The notes under the pieces were generated by a model. It was not told the origin of the DNA. It saw nothing but the letters and a program-made list of their open reading frames with translations, and searched no databases. Made by a program: the position numbers and the translations under genes. Source: JACKAQ01 sp965227145 (GTDB lineage: Bacteria; Calditrichota; Calditrichia; RBG-13-44-9; J075). From it: a stretch of DNA of 64,000 nt. This document shows positions 16,455 through 24,293 of the stretch, in pieces. The DNA lies in assembly GCA_965227145.1 (NCBI GenBank), contig OZ245730.1, positions 1,922,001 through 1,986,000 of the forward strand. The letters are read 5' to 3'. Position 1 is the first letter of the stretch, and every line of letters starts with the position of its first letter.

Positions 16455-19400
16455 ATGCGATTTTTTTCAATCAGTTGTTTGACAACATTTTTCATTGCGG
16501 CTGCATTTGCCCAGCCGAAAATGCTCGACAGTTTTGACACGCTGAACGGTTGGGAAATCCACAAATCCGAGGGCGTGGAAATCGCAACTGCCACAGCGCC
16601 GGGAAAATCCGGCGATGCGCTGCAGCTCGATTTCAATTTCGTGAAAGGCTCCGGTTACGGCGGCGTAAACAAATCCATTCCGATGGATTTGCCGGAAAAT
16701 TTCAAATTCACGTTTTGGGTGAAAGCGGCGGCGCCGGTCAACAATTTCGAGTTCAAATTGATCGATGCTGCCGGCGAGAATGTCTGGTGGCTGAATCAGC
16801 AAAATTTTGATTTTCCGACCGAGTGGACAAAAATCACCATCAAAAAGCGGCACATTCAATTTGCATGGGGGCCGGCGCAGGATCACTCGCTCAAAACTAT
16901 TGAAAAAATTGAATTTATCGTCGCTTCCTCAACCGGCGGAAAAGGCACGGTTTGGATCGACGAGCTAAAATTTGAAGCATTGCCGCCGCCGAGCACGGAA
17001 CAACCGCAACCGCTTCCGTCCGTTTCGTCCAACGCCAATTCTGCGTCAAAAGCAGCAAATTTACTCGATGAAAATCCCGAAACCGAATGGCGCAGCAAGC
17101 CCGGCGACGCTCAGGAAATCGTGCTCGATCTGCAAAAAAATGTCGAATACGGCGGGCTGGTCATCGATTGGGATGCGCAGGATTTCGCCCACGAATTTGA
17201 TGTGCAAATTTCCCAAAACCAGCAACATTGGGAAACCGTTTACGCAGTTACCAACGGCGCGGGCGGTCGCCGCTGGCTGAATTTGAAGGAAACGGAATCG
17301 CGGTTTATCCGGCTGGCGCTCAAAAAAAGCAGTCGTGGAAAGGGCTACGCTATTCGCGACATCGCGTTGCGGGATATCGCGTTTTCCGAAACGCCCGAAG
17401 CTTTTTTCGGCGAGATCGCCAAAGATTTTCCGCGTGGTTTTTTCCCGCGATATTTTTACGGCGAGCAGCCGTACTGGACAGCCGTCGGCGTGAATAATGA
17501 CACCAAAGAGGCGCTCGTTGGCGAGGACGGGCGGGTGGAAATCGACAAAACCGAATTCACTCTCGAGCCGTTTGTTTCACTGGGCGGGCAATTGCTGAAC
17601 TGGAACGATGTGCAGATTTCCCAATCGTTGGCGGAGGATTATCTGCCGGTTCCCATCGTCAACTGGCGGCACGAAAAATTTGCGCTGGCAACCACGGTTT
17701 TCGCCGATGGCGAAGCGGGAAAATCTTTGCTGTATCTGAATTATGAATTGAAAAATACCGGCGATTCGCCGATTTCAGGCAATTTGTATCTCGCGCTGCG
17801 ACCGTTTCAGGTGAATTCGCCGTGGCAATTTTTGAACTGGGCGGGTGGGACGGCAAAAATAAAATCGATCCAAAAAACGGAACATCACATTTTGGTGAAT
17901 GAATCCAAAACAGTTGTGCCGTTGACAACCGCAGATGCCTTTGGCGCAGCGGAATTTGACGAAGGCGATATCACCGCGTTTTTGGCGAAAAATGCGCTCC
18001 CGCAACGGCAATCGCTAAACGACCATTTCGGATACGCCTCCGCTGCGCTGAAATACGGCTTCGATTTGGCGCCAGGTGCGGTGAAAACCGTGCGATTGGC
18101 GGTGCCGTTTCACACCGAAAAAATTAGCGAAACGCAGATCGTTTCCGATGGCGAAGTGCCGGAACGGCTGGCCGCGGTCAAATCATTTTGGGCATCGAAA
18201 ATCAACACGGTGGCGTTCGATCTGCCGCCCTCCGGCGATCGCATTGTCAACACCATTCGCTCGAATCTGGCGTATATCCTGATTAATCGCGACGGTCCGG
18301 GCATCCAGCCGGGATCGCGCAGCTACGAACGCTCGTGGATTCGTGACGGTTCGCTGACTTCCTCGGCGCTGCTCAAACTCGGGGTTCGCGAAGAGGTGCG
18401 CGATTTTCTCAACTGGTACGCCGGATATCAGTTTGAAAGCGGCAAAGTGCCCTGCGTGGTCGATCGCCGCGGCCCCGATCCGGTGCCGGAAAATGACAGC
18501 CACGGACAGCTCATTTTCGGGATTTACCAATATTTTCTCTTTACCAAAGATACCACATTTTTGCGCGATAATTTTTCGCAAGTGCAACTTGCGGTTGAAT
18601 ATATGGACGAATTGGTGGCGCAGCGAATGACCGCCGAATACCGTGTCGATGACCCGGACATGCGCGCGAAATTCGGGTTGCTTCCGGAATCGATCAGCCA
18701 CGAAGGCTATTCCGCCAAACCGATGCATTCGTTTTGGGATGATTTTTTCGCGATCAAAGGCTACAAAGATGCGACGGAAATCGCCAAAATACTCGGCGAA
18801 ACCGAGCTCGCGACGCAATTTGCTGCGTCCCGCGACCGGTTTCGGGAAAATTTGTATCGCTCAATCCGGCTGTCCATCGAAAAGGAAAACATCAATTATA
18901 TTCCCGGCTGTGTGGAGCTTGGCGATTTTGACGCGACGTCCACTGCGATTGCGATTTATCCCTGCAATGAGCTGAAAAATTTACCGCAACCGTTCGCCCA
19001 AAATACGTTCGATCGCTATTTCGAATATTTCAGCAATCGCCGACAGCCCGATTTTGAGTGGCGCGATTACACGCCATACGAGGTGCGGCTGATCGGCACA
19101 TTTTTGTATCTCGGGCAACCGGAGCGGGCGCACGCGCTCATCGATTTCTTTTTCAGCGATCAGCGCCCGGCGGGCTGGAACCATTGGGCGGAAGTGGTGC
19201 GCAAAGGGTACCGCACACCGGGATTTATCGGCGATATGCCGCACACTTGGGTCGGATCGGATTTCATCAGCGCGGCGCGGTCGATGTTCGTTTATGAACA
19301 TGAGCCCGATCAATCGCTGGTACTCGGCGCCGGTTTGTATGATGATTGGATCGAAAAAGGCATGTCTGTTCGCGGATTGCCGACCTATTACGGCAATCTG

Positions 19401-19604
19401 GATTATTCAATCAAACAGTCGGAAAACGGCATTTCCATCGAAATTGGCGGGGATTTGCAACTGCCGTCCGGCGGCATTCGCATCCGAAATTTTGCCGGAA
19501 AACTGCCAAAATCCGTCCGGATGAACGGTAAAAATGTGCAGTCGTTTGATAAAAAATTTGTTCGGGTTGGGGAATTTCCGGCCGTGGTGGAAATCAAATT
19601 TTAA
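16455..19604 (+). CDS. Exported multidomain six-hairpin glycosidase-like protein, family unassigned
   Basis: The 1049-residue protein has a signal peptide (ending AAAFAQ, residue 20). Regions follow in order: a CBM11-like sandwich (about 21-175), an F5/8-type discoidin-like domain (about 190-315, with ENPETEWRSK), a linker beta-domain (about 320-570), and an (alpha/alpha)6 domain (about 590-950). The last contains SYERSWIRDGSLTSSALLKL, VPCVVDRRGPDPVPENDSHG, RPAGWNHWAEVV and GDMPHTWVGSDF. These resemble the GH15/GH63-type toroid, with Asp/Glu candidates in WIRDG and in VPENDSHG. I cannot assign a CAZy family. Between two GH144-like genes, it is a good candidate for a further glucan-processing enzyme. 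Its stop codon overlaps the stop of the opposing PIN gene. Confidence 0.75.
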   Translation: MRFFSISCLTTFFIAAAFAQPKMLDSFDTLNGWEIHKSEGVEIATATAPGKSGDALQLDFNFVKGSGYGGVNKSIPMDLPENFKFTFWVKAAAPVNNFEFKLIDAAGENVWWLNQQNFDFPTEWTKITIKKRHIQFAWGPAQDHSLKTIEKIEFIVASSTGGKGTVWIDELKFEALPPPSTEQPQPLPSVSSNANSASKAANLLDENPETEWRSKPGDAQEIVLDLQKNVEYGGLVIDWDAQDFAHEFDVQISQNQQHWETVYAVTNGAGGRRWLNLKETESRFIRLALKKSSRGKGYAIRDIALRDIAFSETPEAFFGEIAKDFPRGFFPRYFYGEQPYWTAVGVNNDTKEALVGEDGRVEIDKTEFTLEPFVSLGGQLLNWNDVQISQSLAEDYLPVPIVNWRHEKFALATTVFADGEAGKSLLYLNYELKNTGDSPISGNLYLALRPFQVNSPWQFLNWAGGTAKIKSIQKTEHHILVNESKTVVPLTTADAFGAAEFDEGDITAFLAKNALPQRQSLNDHFGYASAALKYGFDLAPGAVKTVRLAVPFHTEKISETQIVSDGEVPERLAAVKSFWASKINTVAFDLPPSGDRIVNTIRSNLAYILINRDGPGIQPGSRSYERSWIRDGSLTSSALLKLGVREEVRDFLNWYAGYQFESGKVPCVVDRRGPDPVPENDSHGQLIFGIYQYFLFTKDTTFLRDNFSQVQLAVEYMDELVAQRMTAEYRVDDPDMRAKFGLLPESISHEGYSAKPMHSFWDDFFAIKGYKDATEIAKILGETELATQFAASRDRFRENLYRSIRLSIEKENINYIPGCVELGDFDATSTAIAIYPCNELKNLPQPFAQNTFDRYFEYFSNRRQPDFEWRDYTPYEVRLIGTFLYLGQPERAHALIDFFFSDQRPAGWNHWAEVVRKGYRTPGFIGDMPHTWVGSDFISAARSMFVYEHEPDQSLVLGAGLYDDWIEKGMSVRGLPTYYGNLDYSIKQSENGISIEIGGDLQLPSGGIRIRNFAGKLPKSVRMNGKNVQSFDKKFVRVGEFPAVVEIKF

Positions 19605-20050
19605 TTTTCTATTTTTGAAATCAGAAATCGAATTTTTTTTAAACAATCGCCGGGATTTATAATTTCGATATCGTATTCGTGGGATGGGTAATAGTCGTTT
19701 TTGTTGAATGTCACAAGAAATTTGATATTATTTTGGATGGCAGCAACCAAAATGGGTAAATCATTTTCATGTGCATTACCTTCATATTTCTTGATATCAA
19801 TCGGTTCCGGATTTTCAAGTACTGTCACAGCATTGTCAATAAATCTTTGAAAAATGGGTATGCCGGAGGGAAGTTTCAAATTCAAATTACGTTCACATTC
19901 CGTTTGAACCTGCCTGGTAATATATCCGTTGAGCAAGCCAAGTTCAGAAAGTTGCAATAGAATAAATGAAGCGCCATTTTGAGAAAATGACCCGGAAATT
20001 ATAACATCCGCATCAAACATGATATTAGGAACTTGAGATATATGCTTCAT
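19601..20050 (-). CDS. PIN-domain toxin (VapC-like)
   Basis: A 149-residue PIN-domain protein. The first acidic pair is at residues 13-15 (NIMFDADVIISG), with further acidic positions near 91-96 (NAHENDLPILVAA) and 114-118 (TFNKNDYYP). PIN toxins are magnesium-dependent RNases that cleave tRNA, rRNA or mRNA. The start overlaps the stop of the antitoxin gene (20047-20050), the usual antitoxin-then-toxin coupling. Both genes are visibly more A+T-rich than the flanking carbohydrate genes and lie on the opposite strand, which suggests transfer. VapC-type is the best guess; other PIN subfamilies are possible. Confidence 0.85.
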   Translation of the reverse strand: MKHISQVPNIMFDADVIISGSFSQNGASFILLQLSELGLLNGYITRQVQTECERNLNLKLPSGIPIFQRFIDNAVTVLENPEPIDIKKYEGNAHENDLPILVAAIQNNIKFLVTFNKNDYYPSHEYDIEIINPGDCLKKIRFLISKIEN

Positions 20051-20310
20051 TTTTCTGATTTTTCAGAATTCTGTTTACGTAATTTATATACACCATCGAT
20101 TAATTCAGCAATAGAGATACCCTCTTTCATGCGCAATTCTTCCAACTCAGCAGCCAGTTTTGGTAAAACAGATACTTTGGGACTCAGAAAAATCCCCTCA
20201 CCGAGATCGACGAGTGTAACCGGATCGCCTTCATCCAAACGGTAGCGTTTTCGTAGCTCAATCGGGAGGGTTATTGAACCTTTTTTTCGCATCTGGATCG
20301 TTTTAGACAT
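20047..20310 (-). CDS. AbrB/SpoVT-type antitoxin
   Basis: This 87-residue protein begins MSKTIQMRKKGSITLPIELR, the swapped-hairpin AbrB/MazE DNA-binding fold (about residues 3-48). A helical C-terminal tail (about 50-87) likely wraps and inhibits the PIN partner encoded immediately downstream. GGAGAAAT precedes the ATG at 20310. Such antitoxins repress their own operon, and an inverted repeat suited to that lies just upstream (20324-20346). The family call is strong. Confidence 0.88.
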   Translation of the reverse strand: MSKTIQMRKKGSITLPIELRKRYRLDEGDPVTLVDLGEGIFLSPKVSVLPKLAAELEELRMKEGISIAELIDGVYKLRKQNSEKSEK

Positions 20311-20323
20311 AATATTTCTCCTT

Positions 20324-20346
20324 TTCTGAAATTCGGAAAATCAGAA
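20324..20346. promoter_or_regulatory. Possible toxin-antitoxin operator
   Basis: TTCTGA (20324-20329) and TCAGAA (20341-20346) form an inverted repeat in the divergent gap between the antitoxin and sulfatase genes, just upstream of the antitoxin ribosome-binding site. The same half-sites, four bases apart, recur at 20053-20068 at the antitoxin/toxin junction. AbrB-type autoregulation would explain the upstream copy. The repeat is short, so chance is not excluded. Confidence 0.35.
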
Positions 20347-20394
20347 TTAATTTACACCCATATTTCTTTGGATCCAAACTGGGAATACTTAAAT

Positions 20395-21882
20395 ATGAAA
20401 AAATACAAGCAAAATAAAAACAGTGGCTTATCCACAGCGTTTTTGGTCGGGTGTTTGGTGCTGATTTTGTTCTCCGCATTTTCGCAAGCGATCCGGGCAC
20501 AGGAAAAATCGCCCCAAACCAAACCGCGCAACGTGATTTTCATCCTCAGCGATGACCATCGCTATGATTTTATGGGATTTATGGGCACGCCCAAATTTCT
20601 CGAAACACCGGCGCTGGATCGCATGGCGGCGCAAGGCGCACATCTGCAAAACGCGTTCGTGACCACATCGCTGTGCTCGCCGAGCCGAGCGTCCATTCTC
20701 ACCGGGATGTATCCCGCCAAACACGGCGTGGTGGACAACGACAGTCCGCTGCCCGAAGGCAACACATTTTTCCCGGAATTTTTGCAGAAATCCGGTTACA
20801 AAACCGCGTTCATCGGCAAATGGCACATGGGCAATTCGGGTGACGAACCGCAACCGGGATTTGATCAATGGGTGAGTTTTGCGGGACAGGGCGTTTATTT
20901 TGATCCGAAGCTGAATGTTGATGGCAAACGTATCGATCGCAAAGGCTACATCACCGATTTGCTGACGGATTACGCGGTCGATTGGATCGAAAAGCAGGGC
21001 GAAACCCCGTTTTTCCTGTATCTGTCGCACAAAGCGGTACACGCGGAATTCCAGCCCGCCAAACGGCATTTGGGGAAATATGACAGTGTGAAACTGGATT
21101 ATCCCGCCAGCATGGCCAACACCGAAGAAAATTATCGCGACAAGCCGCAATGGGTTTGCGAACAGCGCAACAGTTGGCACGGTGTAGATTTTTTGTTTCA
21201 CGGGCAAATGGATTTCGATACGTTTTATCGCCGCTATTGCGAAACGCTGCTGGCTGTGGACGAAAGCGTGGCAAAAATTTTCGATACGCTGGAAAAAAAC
21301 GGTATGCTCGAATCGACGCTGGTGATTTACATGGGCGACAACGGCTTCTGTTTCGGTGAGCACGGGCTGATCGACAAACGGCACGCTTACGAGGAATCCA
21401 TGCGCGTGCCGATGCTGGCGCACTGTCCCGAACTGATTTCGCCGGGCAGGAAAATTCCCCAAATGCTGCTGAACATCGATATCGCGCCAGCGATTTTGGC
21501 AACTGCCGGCGTGCCAACGCCCGAGGAAATGGACGGCGAATCATTTTTGCCGTTGCTGCGCGGTGATCCGGTCGAATGGCGGAAGGAATTTTTTTACGTT
21601 TATTATTGGGAGCGCCCATTTCCGCACACGCCAACCATGTTTGCGCTGCGCACCGATCGCTACAAATACATTACCTATCACGGCATCTGGGACAACGACG
21701 AGCTGTATGATCTGCAAAACGATCCGCACGAAATGAACAACCTGATCAAAAATGAGGCGTATCGCGGGCAGATTATCGACTATCGGAAACGCATTTTCGA
21801 TTGGCTGGAAAACACCAACAGCACCTGCATTCCCGTCAAACGGAGCGGATTGTGGCAGGCGGCGGATCGCAAACAAATGTAA
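20395..21882 (+). CDS. Exported S1-family sulfatase
   Basis: Starting at the ATG at 20395 the product has 495 residues, with a signal peptide (hydrophobic 11-30, ending IRAQ). RNVIFILSDDHRYDFMGFMG carries the metal-binding Asp pair. CSPSRASILTG (Cys about 94) is the sulfatase motif whose Cys is oxidised to formylglycine. GKWHMG and YMGDNGF are further active-site blocks. The family hydrolyses sulfate esters; subfamily and substrate are not readable. Its presence among glucan genes is unexpected, since beta-1,2-glucan is not normally sulfated; it may act on another algal glycan or sulfated side groups. No formylglycine-generating enzyme is in the window. Confidence 0.92.
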   Translation: MKKYKQNKNSGLSTAFLVGCLVLILFSAFSQAIRAQEKSPQTKPRNVIFILSDDHRYDFMGFMGTPKFLETPALDRMAAQGAHLQNAFVTTSLCSPSRASILTGMYPAKHGVVDNDSPLPEGNTFFPEFLQKSGYKTAFIGKWHMGNSGDEPQPGFDQWVSFAGQGVYFDPKLNVDGKRIDRKGYITDLLTDYAVDWIEKQGETPFFLYLSHKAVHAEFQPAKRHLGKYDSVKLDYPASMANTEENYRDKPQWVCEQRNSWHGVDFLFHGQMDFDTFYRRYCETLLAVDESVAKIFDTLEKNGMLESTLVIYMGDNGFCFGEHGLIDKRHAYEESMRVPMLAHCPELISPGRKIPQMLLNIDIAPAILATAGVPTPEEMDGESFLPLLRGDPVEWRKEFFYVYYWERPFPHTPTMFALRTDRYKYITYHGIWDNDELYDLQNDPHEMNNLIKNEAYRGQIIDYRKRIFDWLENTNSTCIPVKRSGLWQAADRKQM

Positions 21883-21921
21883 AATTGGCACATCTTTGAA
21901 TGTTCAAAACGGATAGAAAAT

Positions 21922-24180
21922 ATGACCCGAATCGATAAAATCAGAATTTCACTGTGCATCATTGTTGCGGGAATGGTGTTGACCGGAAATCCAGTTTTTG
22001 CACAGAAAAAAGCAGCTTCGACGAATCTGGAAATCGATAAAAAACAGCGTGTTGAATCAATTATATCGCAGATGACCATTGAGGAAAAACTGGGCCCCCA
22101 AACCCAGCATCGCTGGGTTTGGGGCGATCAAAATGAAGCCAAACGCGAGGAATTGCGCCAAAAAATCCGCGACGGTTTGGTGGGTTCCTTCCTCGGTGTT
22201 TCGGGTGTGGAATACAGCGGGAATCTGCAAAAAATCGCGGTGGAAGAATCGCGGTTGGGCGTGCCGCTGATTTTCGCGCAAGATGTGATTCACGGCTGGC
22301 GCACCACATTCCCGATTCCGCTGGCGGAAGCCGCAACCTGGGACCCGCAATCTGCGGAAACATCCGCCCGGATCGCCGCCATCGAAGCGACGGCGGTCGG
22401 CACGCATTGGACGTTCGCGCCGATGGTGGACATCGCCCGCGATCCGCGTTGGGGACGCATCATCGAAGGGAGCGGGGAAGACCCGTTTCTCGGTTCAGTG
22501 ATGGCGGCTGCCCGCATTCGCGGATTTCAGGGCAGCGATTTGGGCGATCCGCAAACGCTGCTGGCTTGTGCCAAACATTTCGCCGCATACGGCGGCGCGG
22601 AAGCCGGTCGCGACTACAACACGGTCGATATTTCCGAACGGACGCTGCGGGAAATTTACCTGCCGCCATTTCACGCGGCGGTGGACGCGGGCGTCGGCTC
22701 GTTTATGGGCGCGTTCAACGAAATTTCCGGTGTCCCGATGCACGCCAACCATTATTTGATCAACGAAGTGCTGCGCAAAAAATGGGGTTTCGACGGTATT
22801 TTTATCAGCGATTTTACGGCGGTGATGGAGCTGATGCGCCACGGTGTCGCGGAAAATTCCGCAGCGGCGGGAATGCTGGCGCTCCGTTCGGGCGTCGATA
22901 TCGATATGGTCAGCGGCATTTACAGCGATGATTTGCCGGAAAAGGTGCGCAGCGGAACACTCGACGAAACCGTGGTTGATGCGGCTGTGCGGCGGGTGCT
23001 CAACGCCAAATACGATCTCGGGCTGCTGGATGATCCGTTCCGCTATCACGATTTGCAGCGGGAAAAAACGTTGCTGGTGACACCGGAACATCTGGCTGCG
23101 GCGCGGGATGTTGCGCGAAAAGCCATCGTTTTGTTGAAAAATGAGAACAATTTGCTGCCGTTGTCCAAAAGTATCGGCACGATTGCGGTGATCGGCGGAT
23201 TGGCGGAGGACTCGCTCAGCCAGTTGGGCGCATGGCACGCCATCGGCAAACCCGGCGATGCAACGACGATTCTGGCGGGAATCCGGCAAGCGGTTTCTTC
23301 GCAAACCAGAATGCTTTACGATTCAGCTTATGCATTGCCATCATTTGCGGCGGTTGACAATTTCGCAACGGCGGAGCAACTTGCCACATCCGCGGATGCG
23401 GTGCTGCTGGTCATCGGCGAAACATCGAACATGAGCGGCGAGGCAAAAAACCGCGCAACCATCGATTTGCCCGGCGATCAGCTCGCGCTCGCCAAAAAAC
23501 TGTACGCCACCGGAAAACCAGTGGTTGTGCTGCTGCTGAACGGTCGTCCGCTGGCGATTTCCTGGCTGGCGGAACATATTCCCGCGATCATCGAGGGCTG
23601 GCAACTCGGCAGCCAGATGGGTCCGGCGGTCGCCGATGTGCTATTCGGCGATGTTAATCCGTCCGGCAAATTACCGGTCACGGTTCCGCGAACCACCGGA
23701 CAAATCCCGATTTATTACAATCACAAAAACAGCGGTCGCCCACCGGATTCGACGGATTTTTACACCTCAAAATATCTCGATGTGCACTGGACGCCGCAGT
23801 TTCCGTTTGGCTGGGGGCTCAGTTACACAACGTTCAGTTATGCCGAACCGCAACTGAGCGCGAAAAAAATGGCGCCGGACGGATTGATTCAGGTTGCTGT
23901 GCGCGTGTCCAACACCGGCAGCCGTTCGGGTGCGGAAGTGGTGCAACTGTATCTGCAGGATGTTGTCGCCAGCGTCACCCGTCCGGTGAAGCAGTTGCGC
24001 GGATTCGAGCGCGTTGAACTGCAGCCGGGAGAAAGCCGCACCGTCACGTTCACCGTCACGCCGGACGATCTGGCTTTTTACAATCAGCAAATGCAGCGCG
24101 TGGTGGAACCGGGCGAATTCCGGGTGTTTGCGGGCGGCAACTCGGTGGATGTGAAATCGGTGTCGTTTTGGGTAGAATAA
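21922..24180 (+). CDS. GH3 family beta-glucosidase
   Basis: A 752-residue exported enzyme (signal peptide ending VFAQ, about residue 28). Domains in order: a TIM barrel (about 40-370) with the nucleophile Asp at about 297 (GFDGIFISDFTAV) and substrate-binding KHF, R and GEDPFLG blocks; an alpha/beta sandwich (about 390-600); and a C-terminal fibronectin-III-like domain (about 650-745). The arrangement and length match BglX-type GH3. It would remove terminal glucose from oligosaccharides in the periplasm. In known beta-1,2-glucan loci a GH3 sophorosidase accompanies GH144, so that role is plausible here. It follows the sulfatase by 39 bases. Confidence 0.93.
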   Translation: MTRIDKIRISLCIIVAGMVLTGNPVFAQKKAASTNLEIDKKQRVESIISQMTIEEKLGPQTQHRWVWGDQNEAKREELRQKIRDGLVGSFLGVSGVEYSGNLQKIAVEESRLGVPLIFAQDVIHGWRTTFPIPLAEAATWDPQSAETSARIAAIEATAVGTHWTFAPMVDIARDPRWGRIIEGSGEDPFLGSVMAAARIRGFQGSDLGDPQTLLACAKHFAAYGGAEAGRDYNTVDISERTLREIYLPPFHAAVDAGVGSFMGAFNEISGVPMHANHYLINEVLRKKWGFDGIFISDFTAVMELMRHGVAENSAAAGMLALRSGVDIDMVSGIYSDDLPEKVRSGTLDETVVDAAVRRVLNAKYDLGLLDDPFRYHDLQREKTLLVTPEHLAAARDVARKAIVLLKNENNLLPLSKSIGTIAVIGGLAEDSLSQLGAWHAIGKPGDATTILAGIRQAVSSQTRMLYDSAYALPSFAAVDNFATAEQLATSADAVLLVIGETSNMSGEAKNRATIDLPGDQLALAKKLYATGKPVVVLLLNGRPLAISWLAEHIPAIIEGWQLGSQMGPAVADVLFGDVNPSGKLPVTVPRTTGQIPIYYNHKNSGRPPDSTDFYTSKYLDVHWTPQFPFGWGLSYTTFSYAEPQLSAKKMAPDGLIQVAVRVSNTGSRSGAEVVQLYLQDVVASVTRPVKQLRGFERVELQPGESRTVTFTVTPDDLAFYNQQMQRVVEPGEFRVFAGGNSVDVKSVSFWVE

Positions 24181-24188
24181 TAAAACGT

Positions 24189-24263
24189 GTAGAGACGATT
24201 CATGAATCGTCTTCAAGAATCGTCTTCAAGAATCGTCTTCAAGAATCGTCTTCAAGAATCGCC
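24189..24263. repeat. Palindromic repeat family B with expanded tandem half-units
   Basis: GTAGAGACGATTCATGAATC starts a palindromic element at 24189. Its right arm is then followed by about four tandem copies of the 13-base unit TTCAAGAATCGTC (24212, 24225, 24238 and a partial at 24251). The sequence ends about 30 bases before the next start codon. It is a simple half-unit expansion of the dispersed element. Confidence 0.75.
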
Positions 24264-24293
24264 ATTACCGTTGAAAATCGAAAAGAGGTTTTG

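Noticed and set aside
20428..21462. 344-codon - strand open frame opposite the sulfatase
   Set aside because: The + strand has an intact sulfatase motif set and signal peptide; the antisense frame has none.
24212..24263. Possible CRISPR array
   Set aside because: The repeats are 13 bases, directly adjacent and without spacers; no cas genes are nearby.
24168..24293. N-terminal extension of the second GH144-like gene
   Set aside because: It would overlap the GH3 stop region and translate the 13-base tandem repeat (SSSRIV-like); the ATG at 24294 starts a proper signal peptide.
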